Shown piece after piece: positions 49,112-58,087 of a stretch of 64,000 bases of DNA (the stretch's first letter is position 1; every line of letters starts with the position of its first letter). The stretch comes from CAVUWL01 sp963700105. GTDB lineage: Bacteria > Actinomycetota > Thermoleophilia > Solirubrobacterales > 70-9. The notes under the pieces were generated by a model. It was given only the letters and a program-made list of their open reading frames with translations, had not been told where the DNA came from and made no database searches. The stretch is taken from positions 62,001-126,000 of the forward strand of contig CAVOWL010000004.1 of assembly GCA_963700105.1 (NCBI GenBank), given 5' to 3'. The position numbers and the translations under genes were made by a program.

Positions 49112-50461
49112 GTGCAACGATCAAGAAACGGTCGCAGGACCGAGTCTTTGCAGGGCGTGGGGAGGGCCGACCGCTTCGGCGCAAGGGCACGCCAGCGGGC
49201 TCTTGCGATTGGGATCAGCGATCAGGGGGAGATCGGTGATCCGCTCGCAGAGTTAAAGGAGCTGCTGCGCACCGCCGGGGTGGCGACGGTGGGCGAGGCT
49301 GTGCAGCAGCGCGCCAAGGCTGACCCCGACCGCTATTTCGGGCGCGGCAGACTGGATCAGTTGCGGATTCAGATCGAGGCCAGCGATGCCAATCTCGTCG
49401 CTTGTGATGATGAGCTTGCCCCGCGCCAGGAGCGCAACCTGGAGGCCGTGCTTGGGGTGCCGGTGATCGACCGGACCGCCGTCATCCTCGACATCTTCGC
49501 CGACCATGCCCACTCGGCAGAGGGAAAGCTTCAGGTCGAGCTGGCCCAGCTCGAATACAACCTGGCGCGAATGCGAGGGCTGTGGACCCATCTCGAGCGA
49601 CTCGGCGGCGGCATCGGCACGAGGGGGCCTGGAGAGTCCCAGATTGAGACCGACCGTCGCCTCGCCCGCGACAGAATCGCGGCGCTGCGCCGTCGCCTCG
49701 AGCGACTGCAGCGAAATCGCGGTCTGATGCGTGCCCAACGCGAGCGCTCGGCCCTCCCGCGGGTCGCCCTGGCCGGCTACACCAACGCTGGCAAGTCGAC
49801 CTTGCTGAATGCGATCACGGGAGCTGAGGTGGGAGTGGGTGACCGCCTCTTTCACACGCTTGACCCGACCACTCGAAAGGTCGAGCTCTCCGGACGCATT
49901 TTCCTGCTCACCGACACGGTGGGCTTCATCGAAAAGCTCCCCCACCAGCTCGTTGAGGCGTTCAAGGCGACCCTCGAGGAGACCGCGCTGGCTGAGCTGA
50001 TCGTTCACGTGGTCGACGGGTCGAGCCCCGAAGCGCGGCGCCTGGCCGATATGCGGGCTGTCGAGGTCGTCCTCGAGGAGATCGGCGCCGGCGCCAAGCC
50101 AGGCCTCCTTGTCCTCAACAAGGCCGATTTGCTCGACGCCGAGGCGCGGCTTGAGCTGAGCATTCGCCACCCCGAGGCCGTCCTGGTGTCCGCGCTTGAG
50201 GGTGAGGGGATCGCTGCGCTGCGCGAGGCGGTCGAGCGATCATTTGAGGAGACCCTGACCGAGGTTGAGCTGCTTGTTCCCTACGCGGAGGGGGCTCGCC
50301 TTCACGAGTTGCATGAGGTCGCTGGCGATCTGGTTCGCACCGAGCGCGGGGACGGGGTCCTTGTTCAGGCCCGCCTGCCCAGATCAGAGCTACACCGCTT
50401 CGCGGCGCTCCTGACCGACGCCAAGGGCACGGCGAGCGATCTGTGGGAGCGCCCCGGATAG
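49112..50461 (+). CDS. hflX: GTPase HflX
   Basis: 449 residues. The N-terminal HflX domain (about 40-150, with D-E-L-A-P-R-Q-x-R-N-L-E and V-I-D-R-T-A-V-I-L-D-I-F) and a Gly/Arg linker with G-G-G-I-G-T-R-G-P-G-E lead to the G domain: G1 G-Y-T-N-A-G-K-S at 222-229, D-T-V-G-F and N-K-A-D. HflX splits stalled 70S ribosomes under stress. GTG start, TACAAT eight bases upstream (leaderless). Its common location near miaA is kept in a loose sense here. Confidence 0.95.
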   Translation: MQRSRNGRRTESLQGVGRADRFGARARQRALAIGISDQGEIGDPLAELKELLRTAGVATVGEAVQQRAKADPDRYFGRGRLDQLRIQIEASDANLVACDDELAPRQERNLEAVLGVPVIDRTAVILDIFADHAHSAEGKLQVELAQLEYNLARMRGLWTHLERLGGGIGTRGPGESQIETDRRLARDRIAALRRRLERLQRNRGLMRAQRERSALPRVALAGYTNAGKSTLLNAITGAEVGVGDRLFHTLDPTTRKVELSGRIFLLTDTVGFIEKLPHQLVEAFKATLEETALAELIVHVVDGSSPEARRLADMRAVEVVLEEIGAGAKPGLLVLNKADLLDAEARLELSIRHPEAVLVSALEGEGIAALREAVERSFEETLTEVELLVPYAEGARLHELHEVAGDLVRTERGDGVLVQARLPRSELHRFAALLTDAKGTASDLWERPG

Positions 50462-50523
50462 CTCAGCGACCCGGCCATGCCGCTCGCCCTCGGGACAGGG
50501 ACGCGCGACGATAGGGTGAGGCG

Positions 50524-50955
50524 GTGGAGCTGGCGGTGCGCAAGATCAGGGACGGAGCGACGCTTCCCAGCCGGGCCCACGAGGGTGATGCTGGACTCGA
50601 CCTCTACGCGTGTGAGCTGGCACACATCGGACCGGGGGAGCGCTGGGGTGTCGGCACCGGGGTCGCGGTCGAGGTTCCACCCGGGCACGCCGGTCTGGTT
50701 CTGCCGCGCTCGGGGTTGGCGCGCGAGCATGGGATCGCGCTGGTCAACAGTCCCGGCTTGATCGACTCTGGCTACCGTGGCGAGCTGCGGGTCCTGCTTT
50801 TGAACACCGACCCGGCAGATACCTTCCACGTGGCGCCGGGGGATCGCATCGCGCAGCTCGTCTTGGTCGAGGTCGCGACGGCGGAGCCCAAAGAGGTTTC
50901 AACGCTCGGGGACAGCGCTCGTGGCGATGGTGGCTTCGGCTCCAGCGGCCGCTGA
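50524..50955 (+). CDS. dut: dUTP diphosphatase
   Basis: 143 residues, trimeric dUTPase type. Five motifs: H-E-G-D-A-G-L-D-L-Y-A (1), L-P-R-S-G-L-A (2), N-S-P-G-L-I-D-S-G-Y-R-G-E-L (3), G-D-R-I-A-Q-L-V (4) and the C-terminal arm G-D-G-G-F-G-S-S-G (5). Keeps uracil out of DNA and supplies dUMP. GTG start, with TAGGGT six bases upstream. Confidence 0.96.
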   Translation: MELAVRKIRDGATLPSRAHEGDAGLDLYACELAHIGPGERWGVGTGVAVEVPPGHAGLVLPRSGLAREHGIALVNSPGLIDSGYRGELRVLLLNTDPADTFHVAPGDRIAQLVLVEVATAEPKEVSTLGDSARGDGGFGSSGR

Positions 50956-50997
50956 GCCCAGGCAGTCCGGCGAGGGCGATTCGTAGAGTTTCGGGGC

Positions 50998-52710
50998 ATG
51001 GCTGATCGCTACAAGTGGATCGCGCTCTCCAACACGACGCTGGCCGTGCTATTGGCGACGCTCGATGCCTCGATCACCTTGATCGCGATGCCGGCGATCT
51101 TCCGCGGCATCCACCTCGACCCCCTGATCCCGGCAAACAGCTTCTACCTGCTCTGGATGATTCTGGGTTATCTGGTCGTCTCGAGCGTCCTGATCGTCAG
51201 CCTGGGGCGACTCGGCGATATGTACGGCAGGGTGCGGATCTACAATCTCGGCTTCGTCATCTACACCGTCGCCTCGCTGCTTCTGGCGATCGATTGGATG
51301 AGCGGCCGCGCCGGCGCGACCTACCTGATCGTCTTTCGCATCTTCCAAGGGGTCGGTGGTGCCTGCCTGCTGGCGAACGCTGCGGCGATCATCACCGACG
51401 CCTTCCCGGTCGATCAGCGCGGGCTGGCGCTCGGTATCAACAACATCGTCGGGGTCAGCGGCCTCTTCATCGGGCTGGTTCTTGGCGGACTGCTCGCGCC
51501 GATCGACTGGCGACTTGTCTTTTTGATCTCGGTCCCGGTTGGGCTCTTCGGGACGGTCTGGGCCTACCTCAAACTGGAGGAGCGCAGCCAGCCGCGCCGG
51601 GCGGCGATCGATTGGTGGGGCAACGGCACATTTGCCCTCGGGCTGATCCTCACGATGGTCGCCGTCACCTACGGAATACGTCCCTACGGCACCCACCCGA
51701 CCGGCTGGAGCAGTCCTTTGGTGATCATCCTTCTGGCCGCCTCGATGACCTCACTGGTTGCCTTCGCGGTGATCGAGAGCCGCGTCGCAGAGCCGATGTT
51801 TCGCCTCGCGCTGTTTCGGATCAGGGCCTTCACCTTCGGTACCCTCTCGACCTTCCTGGCGGCGATCGCCCGCGGCGGTCTGATGTTCATGCTGATCATC
51901 TGGCTACAGGGGATCTGGCTCCCCGAGCACGGCTATAGCTTCACCGAAACGCCCCTTTGGGCCGGGATCTACATGCTGCCGCTGACGGTGGGAATTCTGA
52001 TCGCCGGCCCGATCTCTGGCTATCTATCCGATCGCTACGGCGCTCGCCCGTTTGCAACCGGCGGAATGTTGGGGGCGGCGGCGAGTTTTGCTCTGATGAT
52101 GCTTTTGCCGACCGATTTCACCTACTGGGTCTTTGCCCTGATTCTCCTGCTGAATGGCATCTCGATGGGGATGTTTGCCTCTCCCAATCGGGCCGCCGTG
52201 ATGAACAGCTTGCCGGCTGCAGACCGAGGCGCTGGAGGGGGGATGAACCAAACGTTTCAAAACTCCGCGCAGGTGCTCTCGATCGGGATCTTTTTCACCC
52301 TGCTGATCTTCGGACTCGCCGCCAGCCTGCCCGCCGCAATGCTCGGTGGACTGAAGGCCCACGGGCTCTCCACCGCCGCGGCCCGGCGGGCCTCACAGGC
52401 GCCGCCGATTTCGATCCTCTTCGCCGCCTTCCTTGGCTATAACCCGATCCAACACCTGGTCGGACCGGCGGCACTGGGAGCGCTGAGCGCCCCCGCCAGG
52501 GCCCTCCTCAGCGGGCCGGCATTCTTTCCCCACCTGATCTCTGGGGCTTTTCGCAGTGGGCTCGACACGGCCTTTCTCTTCGCGATCGGCGCCTGTCTGG
52601 TTGCCGCCGCCGCCTCGCTCCTGCGGGGTGGGCGCTACCACCACGCCGAGCAGAGCCCAACCGAGGCGGGCACCCGGATACGCCAATTCGAGCAAAAGCC
52701 GGCGAGTTAG
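50998..52710 (+). CDS. MFS transporter, DHA2-like (14 TM) drug exporter
   Basis: 570 residues. The first helix has L-D-A-S-I-T-L-I-A-M-P-A-I (motif D1 region of the DHA2 family), the loop after TM2 has L-G-R-L-G-D-M-Y-G-R-V-R-I (motif A), and TM5 has G-L-F-I-G-L-V-L-G-G (antiporter motif C). Further helices run to about residue 540, with a large loop near 440-490. It probably exports lipophilic compounds; the substrate is unknown. TAGAGT eight bases before the ATG. Convergent with gatD. Confidence 0.9.
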   Translation: MADRYKWIALSNTTLAVLLATLDASITLIAMPAIFRGIHLDPLIPANSFYLLWMILGYLVVSSVLIVSLGRLGDMYGRVRIYNLGFVIYTVASLLLAIDWMSGRAGATYLIVFRIFQGVGGACLLANAAAIITDAFPVDQRGLALGINNIVGVSGLFIGLVLGGLLAPIDWRLVFLISVPVGLFGTVWAYLKLEERSQPRRAAIDWWGNGTFALGLILTMVAVTYGIRPYGTHPTGWSSPLVIILLAASMTSLVAFAVIESRVAEPMFRLALFRIRAFTFGTLSTFLAAIARGGLMFMLIIWLQGIWLPEHGYSFTETPLWAGIYMLPLTVGILIAGPISGYLSDRYGARPFATGGMLGAAASFALMMLLPTDFTYWVFALILLLNGISMGMFASPNRAAVMNSLPAADRGAGGGMNQTFQNSAQVLSIGIFFTLLIFGLAASLPAAMLGGLKAHGLSTAAARRASQAPPISILFAAFLGYNPIQHLVGPAALGALSAPARALLSGPAFFPHLISGAFRSGLDTAFLFAIGACLVAAAASLLRGGRYHHAEQSPTEAGTRIRQFEQKPAS

Positions 52711-52751
52711 CGCCGCGACGGCCTCAGCCCGGCCTCGGGTCAGGAGCTCGC

Positions 52752-53489
52752 TCAGGCGCCCAGCGCCGCCAGCCTGGCGCTCTCGTGAGCGGCGGCCTCG
52801 AGTGAGTCATCCAGCCCCGCCAGCTCCGCGGGAGCCCCGTAGCGACGCCCCAGGGCGAGGCTGATCAGGTGGTCGGCGAGCCAGGCGTTCTTGGGCAGCA
52901 GCGGACCGTGGAGATAGGTGCCGATCAGGTTGGCGGAGTGAACCCCCTCAAGACCATCGACGCCGTTATTGCCAAAGCCCTTGATCACGCGGCCGAGCGC
53001 CTCGGTACCGCTGCCCAGGTAGGTGCGCCCGCCGTGGTTCTCAAAGCCGGCGATCAGCCGCGCTCCATCGCCAAAGTCGGCCTCGATCGCCGCGTTTCCA
53101 ATCAGCCGCGGACCCGGCTCCCGAATCGTCTCCAGATCGACCAATCCCAGGCCGGGCAGCTTCTCTGAGCCGAGCTGGTAGCTGTGTCCAAGCAACTGAT
53201 AGCCACCGCAGACGGCGAGGATCACCGCCTCCTCCGCGGCGGCGGATGCAAGATCGTCGCGCTTGGTCTTGACGAGGTCGGCGGCCACCGCGCGCTGGTC
53301 GCGGTCCTGGCCTCCGCCGATGTAGAAGAGGTCATGGGCGGCCGCATCCAGGGACTCGCCCGGGCCGGCGGCCGCGTAGGTGAAACCGATGCCGCGCCAC
53401 TCACAGCGCCGCTGCAAGAAAATGATGTTGCCTCGATCGGCGTAGATGTTCATCTGCTCGGGATAGAGGGCAAGTAGGCGCAGCTCCAT
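52752..53489 (-). CDS. gatD: Lipid II isoglutaminyl synthase, glutaminase subunit GatD
   Basis: 245 residues. CobB/CobQ-like class I amidotransferase: nucleophile Cys94 in L-A-V-C-G-G-Y-Q-L-L-G and the catalytic histidine in I-G-T-Y-L-H-G-P-L-L-P-K-N. It supplies ammonia to MurT, which amidates D-Glu of the peptidoglycan stem, as in staphylococci and mycobacteria. Usually it is directly adjacent to murT; here a methyltransferase gene lies between. It starts one base inside that gene's stop (TGATG). Confidence 0.9.
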   Translation of the reverse strand: MELRLLALYPEQMNIYADRGNIIFLQRRCEWRGIGFTYAAAGPGESLDAAAHDLFYIGGGQDRDQRAVAADLVKTKRDDLASAAAEEAVILAVCGGYQLLGHSYQLGSEKLPGLGLVDLETIREPGPRLIGNAAIEADFGDGARLIAGFENHGGRTYLGSGTEALGRVIKGFGNNGVDGLEGVHSANLIGTYLHGPLLPKNAWLADHLISLALGRRYGAPAELAGLDDSLEAAAHESARLAALGA

Positions 53490-54301
53490 CAGCCCTCCTT
53501 TTGCAGCAAAACTACGGTCGATCCGACGTGATCCTCGCTGGCTGGGATCGCGATGCGTTCAAGCGCCCTGAACCCGACCCCCGCCGCCTCCCTCTCCAAC
53601 TGGGAGGCGGTGAGCTGGCGTAGCACAACTTCGTCGAGTTCGCCCTCTGCTGAGCCGTCCTCACAGAGAAGCTGGCGCCAGCGGCGAATCACGATCGCCT
53701 CCTCGCTCACGTTGGCCTCAAACGGCGTGCTCGTGTACATACAGGTCCCGATCTGGGCGAGATCTGGGCTCAGCGCTTGATTTTCCACGCCGGCGCCCAG
53801 CCGCTCAACGATCGCCAGCGCTGCCCGCCCGCCCGCCTCCAGATGGGCAGCGAGGTGCCCAAGGAATTCGCGGCGCTCACCGACGTTGTTCAGGAGCTGG
53901 GCCAGCTGCATCGGGGCGATCGCCAGGGCGAAGCGTTGTCTCAGCTCAAAGCTGCGCGCATCCGCGCTCACCGTCTCGATCGAGAGCCCGGCCGCGCGTC
54001 GCCGCAGGGCGGTGAGCAGGGCGAGGTCTCGGTCCAGGCCGACCAGCTGGTATCCGCGCCGGCCGAGCTCGCGGGTCACCCGCCCGCTTCCACAGCCGAG
54101 CTCGAGGATCGACCCCTCCGAGCGCGCGGCGATCTGTCCCCAAACCTCCAGATCTGCCCGATAGGCCCCACACTCAAGGTCGTGCCAGGCAACGGTGCGC
54201 TCGGCGAGGGAGGGCAGGGATGTCGGGGGCGTGCCCCCCGATTGGCCCGTTTCCTCGATCCAATCAGTCCCCGCTGGCGCTCGCTGGCGCTCACCGTTCA
54301 T
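53489..54301 (-). CDS. SAM-dependent methyltransferase inside the murT-gatD operon
   Basis: 270 residues. Class I fold with motif I L-E-L-G-C-G-S-G-R-V-T near residues 66-76, motif II L-V-G-L-D-R-D and L-A-I-A-P-M-Q-L-A-Q-L-L (motif IV region). An N-terminal disordered segment of about 30 residues precedes it. Residues 160-260 form an added beta-rich part. The substrate is unknown; tight coupling (murT overlap ATGA, gatD overlap TGATG) suggests a link with the envelope, but this is inference. Confidence 0.85.
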   Translation of the reverse strand: MNGERQRAPAGTDWIEETGQSGGTPPTSLPSLAERTVAWHDLECGAYRADLEVWGQIAARSEGSILELGCGSGRVTRELGRRGYQLVGLDRDLALLTALRRRAAGLSIETVSADARSFELRQRFALAIAPMQLAQLLNNVGERREFLGHLAAHLEAGGRAALAIVERLGAGVENQALSPDLAQIGTCMYTSTPFEANVSEEAIVIRRWRQLLCEDGSAEGELDEVVLRQLTASQLEREAAGVGFRALERIAIPASEDHVGSTVVLLQKEG

Positions 54302-55680
54302 CTCCAGAACTCCGGCGCCAGTCCTCGCCCTGCCAAGAGCTTGTGCAGCTCGAGCAATGCCGTGTAGGTGGGCAGCGCATAAAGGCGCCGATCCGCCGCG
54401 GCCAGGGCGCGGTCAAAGGAGTCCCCAATCTCGGGCACAACCACAATTGCGCTGCGGTCAAAGCCCGCGTATTTCAGCCGCAGCGCCATCTCCGGCGCCC
54501 GCCGCCCGGCACAAACCACGCTCCTGGTGGCCCCGGCGAGAAGCTCAAAGTCAGCGTCCCAGATCCAGGAGACGTCGCGACCGTCGGCGATCCCGTCGTT
54601 TAGCCCAAACCAGAGGTCAAGCTCTGCCTCGGCGGCCTCGAGCCGAAGTGTGCGAAGCACCTCGTTGGCGCCTGCCGGGTTCTTGATCAAAAGAATCGAG
54701 GCAGTCTTGTCGGCGATCTCGATCGTCTCGACCCGCCCGAAAGCGGCCCGCGCCGAACCCAATGACTTCGTGATCAGCTCCGCCGCAACCCCGAGCTCGA
54801 TCGCCGCGGCGATCGCAGCGAGGGCGTTGTAGACGTTGTAGAGGCCGGGCAGTGGAAGCTCGAGGTCTAGCTCGCCGGCTGGGGTCTCGATCCAGACCCG
54901 CGAGCCGCCCATGCCGTGAAGCTCTATCTTGCGCGCCGAGACCTGGGGGCGGGGACGCTCGGCACCGCAGTTTGGGCAGCGGTAGTGCCCGAGGTGGCCA
55001 ACGAAGGCCCGGGCGTAGGTGTAAGGGTGCCCACAGCGTCGACAGTGCTTGGCGTCAAAGGCGTGCTGGAACTGCTCAAGCGCCTGGCTGTCATCGTCGA
55101 TCCCAAAGTAAACGATGCCCTCCCGCGGGCTGCCCTCGGCGTCGCGACCGAGGTCGGCGATCACCGGATCATCGGCGTTTAGGACGCAGCGCCTTGAGCC
55201 GTCGGTGGCCTTTATTACCTCCGCCCACCGATCTGCAATTGCCTCCATCTCGCCGTAGCGGTCGAGCTGATCGCGAAAGAGGTTGCCGAGAACAATCAGC
55301 GAGGGCCGAAGCTGAGCGACGACCCGTGGTAGCCAGGCCTCATCGACCTCAAAGAGTCCCTCGCTGCCCGCTTGCTCCAAAAGCGCCGTGGCCACCCCCC
55401 AGGTCATGTTCGAACCGGCTCGATTGTGGACCGGGTGGCGCCCTTCGGCGTTAAGGATTGTGGCGAGCATCGCCGCGGTTGTTGTCTTGCCGTTGGTGGC
55501 GCTGATGATCGTCGTACCGCGCTTCAGTCCGCCCCCAAGTTTGGCGATCGCCTCGGGGTCAAGGCGCAACAAGATGCGACCGGGCAGGGTCGTGCCACCG
55601 CCACGCCCGCTGGCGCGACTGGCGGCACCCAGCGCCCGTGCCAGGGCCAGCTTGGCCCGAAAAAACGCTGTGCCACTCAC
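54298..55680 (-). CDS. murT: Lipid II isoglutaminyl synthase, Mur ligase subunit MurT
   Basis: 460 residues. The Mur ligase central domain has P-loop A-T-N-G-K-T-T-T at 61-68, E-V-D-E-A at 111-115 and the inserted zinc ribbon Cys213-x2-Cys216...Cys235-x2-Cys238, the hallmark of MurT. The C-terminal domain (about 330-455) is DUF1727/MurT_C. It activates the alpha-carboxyl of D-Glu in lipid II for amidation with GatD-derived ammonia. GTG start, overlapping the lipid kinase gene by four bases. Confidence 0.94.
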   Translation of the reverse strand: MSGTAFFRAKLALARALGAASRASGRGGGTTLPGRILLRLDPEAIAKLGGGLKRGTTIISATNGKTTTAAMLATILNAEGRHPVHNRAGSNMTWGVATALLEQAGSEGLFEVDEAWLPRVVAQLRPSLIVLGNLFRDQLDRYGEMEAIADRWAEVIKATDGSRRCVLNADDPVIADLGRDAEGSPREGIVYFGIDDDSQALEQFQHAFDAKHCRRCGHPYTYARAFVGHLGHYRCPNCGAERPRPQVSARKIELHGMGGSRVWIETPAGELDLELPLPGLYNVYNALAAIAAAIELGVAAELITKSLGSARAAFGRVETIEIADKTASILLIKNPAGANEVLRTLRLEAAEAELDLWFGLNDGIADGRDVSWIWDADFELLAGATRSVVCAGRRAPEMALRLKYAGFDRSAIVVVPEIGDSFDRALAAADRRLYALPTYTALLELHKLLAGRGLAPEFWR

Positions 55681-56564
55681 CCCGGGGGCGCCAGCACGCT
55701 GAGCGCGCGCGGCAGCAGGCGAAGCGAAGCCGGAAGGTCGGTCAGGTGCTCGCCGTCGGCGTAGACGGCCAGCGCCCGACTTGCGGTCAACTCGAGGTGG
55801 GGGGTGCGCATTACGCGCACCTCATCCTCATTGACGTGGGTGCCCTTAAACACCCTGGGCAGGTTACTCAGGAACTTGAACTTGCCCACCTCACCGATCA
55901 TCACCAGGTCGAATTCTCCGTCACTCAGATCGGCGTTTGGCGCGATCCACATCCCGCCGCCGTAGGCGCCGCTGTTTGCGGCTGAGACCGAGTAGCCGCT
56001 GAAGCGAATCCGCTCTTGATCGAGTGCGACCGTGAAGCGCACCGACTTCCACCTGAGGAGCGCCCTCAGTGCCGCCACGGCGTAAACCAGATTGCCGCGC
56101 AGCAATCGAGTCTGGTTGGCAATCCGGTTGGCCTCTGACTCAAAGCCCGCGCTCGCGATCCCCAAGAAACGCCGCCCGTTGGCCTCGCCAACGTCGATCT
56201 GGCGCGTCCCTCCCGCCGCGATCACCTCGACCGCCGCCGTGGGATCTGCCGGTATACCGAGCACCCGAGCAAGGTCGTTGCCACGCCCGCCTGGAATTAT
56301 TCCGAGCGGCGTGTCCGACCCCGCCATCGCCCCCCCGACTGCCCCGATCAAACCGTCGCCGCTCAGCACTACGGGCACCTCACCGGCCCCCACGGCGCGC
56401 AGGGCGAGCCCGATTCCATGCTCCAGACCGCGGGTTTGGATGACCCGAAAGGCGATGCGGTGGGAGTCCAGCGCCCGCTCGACCTCGGGCAGCAACCCCA
56501 GCGCCTTTCCACGGGCCGAGTGGGGGTTGACCAAAAGTGCCAGCGGCATACCCTCGATTCCCAT
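55677..56564 (-). CDS. Diacylglycerol kinase family lipid kinase
   Basis: 295 residues. DAGK catalytic domain: the N-terminal N-P-H-S-A-R-G-K (residues 13-20), V-V-L-S-G-D-G-L-I-G near 67 in place of the usual G-G-D-G-T, and I-I-P-G-G-R-G-N-D-L-A-R at about 88-99. The YegS-like C-terminal domain has S-D-G-E-F-D-L-V and ends A-V-Y-A-D-G-E-H-L. It phosphorylates diacylglycerol or a related lipid. A TAGGCT box lies eight bases before the ATG on the minus strand. First gene of a four-gene operon with murT, a methyltransferase and gatD. Confidence 0.9.
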   Translation of the reverse strand: MGIEGMPLALLVNPHSARGKALGLLPEVERALDSHRIAFRVIQTRGLEHGIGLALRAVGAGEVPVVLSGDGLIGAVGGAMAGSDTPLGIIPGGRGNDLARVLGIPADPTAAVEVIAAGGTRQIDVGEANGRRFLGIASAGFESEANRIANQTRLLRGNLVYAVAALRALLRWKSVRFTVALDQERIRFSGYSVSAANSGAYGGGMWIAPNADLSDGEFDLVMIGEVGKFKFLSNLPRVFKGTHVNEDEVRVMRTPHLELTASRALAVYADGEHLTDLPASLRLLPRALSVLAPPG

Positions 56565-56691
56565 CTGCAGGCAGCCTATTTGTCGGCCAGGCCCAGTCTC
56601 CCGGCCTGCTCCTTCGGCCGCGGGTTAATGGCGATGCCCGGGCCGGGCATCGCGTCGGTACGAAACCAAAGTCTTTAGCGTTTTCAAAACC

Positions 56692-57483
56692 TTGACGGAG
56701 ACCGTCCTTCACTTCGCGCCTCATCCCGACGATGAGCTAATCGGTGCGCCGGCCTCCTTGATGGCGCTTCGAGACGCCGGCTGGCGCGTCGTCAACCTCG
56801 CCTGTAGCCTCGGGCGTCCCGAGCAGCAGGAGCGGCGTGAGCTCGAGCTGCGCGAGGCCTGTCGTCGCGCCGGCTTTGAGCTCTTGATTCCCGATTCGGC
56901 TCGCCGTAGCAGCGCCTCACAGACCCGGGCGGAGCGGCGGATCGAGCTGCTTGAGCTGGCTCGCGGCGCGATTCAGGAGCTAGCTCCGCGTTTGGTCTTA
57001 ACTCCAAGCCCCCACGATCGCCATCCGGCCCACGAGCTCCTCGCCCGCTGTCTGGGGGAGACCCTGCACGGGCATGGCGACGGCGCTCCGCGCTGGTGGA
57101 TATGGGCGCTTTGGGGTAGCCCGGGGCTGCCCACCCTCGCAACCTGCTTCGACCAGGGTAGGATGGATCAGCTCGTGGTGGCGCTCTCTGCCCATCGCGG
57201 GGAGCTTGAGCGCAGTGATTATCGGGAGCTGGTCAGATCTCGAGCAGCGATGAACTCAATACTGGCGCCCGAGCTGCTCTTTGGTTTCGGTTCCCGGCGG
57301 CGCGCCGCGGCGCCCTACGTAGAGCTGCTCACCGAGGTCGCGTTTTGCGGTGAGCACCGGCTGCTCGGCTCACCGCGCTGGCTTGATCCGGCGCTGCCCC
57401 TTAGCGAGCCGAGCGACCTCGATGTCGGTGCCTGGCTCGACTCTCCCAGCCCAACTGAGCGGTTGCGCATGGTTAAGTCCTGA
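56692..57483 (+). CDS. PIG-L/LmbE family N-acetylglucosamine deacetylase
   Basis: 263 residues. The zinc motif A-P-H11-P-D-D14-E is near the N-terminus and the second histidine lies in P-S-P-H-D-R-H-P-A-H at about 104-113. Relatives deacetylate GlcNAc-linked small molecules (mycothiol MshB, bacillithiol BshB, GPI PIG-L). The substrate here is unknown. The start is TTG with TAGCGT ten bases upstream. Divergent from the lipid kinase gene. Confidence 0.88.
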   Translation: MTETVLHFAPHPDDELIGAPASLMALRDAGWRVVNLACSLGRPEQQERRELELREACRRAGFELLIPDSARRSSASQTRAERRIELLELARGAIQELAPRLVLTPSPHDRHPAHELLARCLGETLHGHGDGAPRWWIWALWGSPGLPTLATCFDQGRMDQLVVALSAHRGELERSDYRELVRSRAAMNSILAPELLFGFGSRRRAAAPYVELLTEVAFCGEHRLLGSPRWLDPALPLSEPSDLDVGAWLDSPSPTERLRMVKS

Positions 57484-57544
57484 CCCACTCGCCAAGACGA
57501 CGCTCCGATCGGCTGATGATCGGCGGTCTCGCCCAGATCGCGAG

Positions 57545-58033
57545 CTAGGCATCGCTTATCCGGCGGCCCAGCAGAAAACTGCCGTCCCCTGCATCGGCGG
57601 TCTCGATCGGCTCGATTCGGTGATGCGATAGTCGCCTTCGAAGCAGCGGTGCGAGGAGGCCGGTGATGCGGCTCCCGCCGGTTTGGGCGAGGATCAGGTA
57701 GCCGCCAGGTAGAAGGACGCGGGCGATCTCAGCCAGCGCGGGATTGCTGTCGATCTGGGCCACAAGATCGAAGAATCCATCTGGATAGGGCAGCGATCGG
57801 GGCCTGCCAACCTTAAACGCGATCCGTCCCTCGGGATCCAGCCCGACCCGGGCCGATGCCTTGCGGATCATCTCAGCTGAGCCATCAACGCCGCGCACCC
57901 TGGCCCGCGGATACTCGCGGGCCAAAAAGAGGGCAGCCTCGCCTGCGCCGCAACCAATCACGAGCACCCGTTCGGGCGACGGCGTGACCCGAAGCGCTGC
58001 GGCGGCAAGCGGCGTCAGTGGTGGCGATCGCAA
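57545..58033 (-). CDS. Small SAM-dependent methyltransferase
   Basis: 162 residues, a minimal class I methyltransferase: motif I V-L-V-I-G-C-G-A-G-E-A near residues 24-34, V-D-G-S near 49, F-D-L-V-A-Q-I near 90 and L-P-G-G-Y-L-I-L. It lacks the last beta strands of larger relatives, so it may act as a dimer. TTG is the only in-frame start near the domain. Substrate unknown. Confidence 0.78.
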   Translation of the reverse strand: MRSPPLTPLAAAALRVTPSPERVLVIGCGAGEAALFLAREYPRARVRGVDGSAEMIRKASARVGLDPEGRIAFKVGRPRSLPYPDGFFDLVAQIDSNPALAEIARVLLPGGYLILAQTGGSRITGLLAPLLRRRLSHHRIEPIETADAGDGSFLLGRRISDA

Positions 58034-58087
58034 GGCGGGATCATCGCAACTGATCGGAGCCCCTCGATCATCTAGTCTTCCCCGCCG

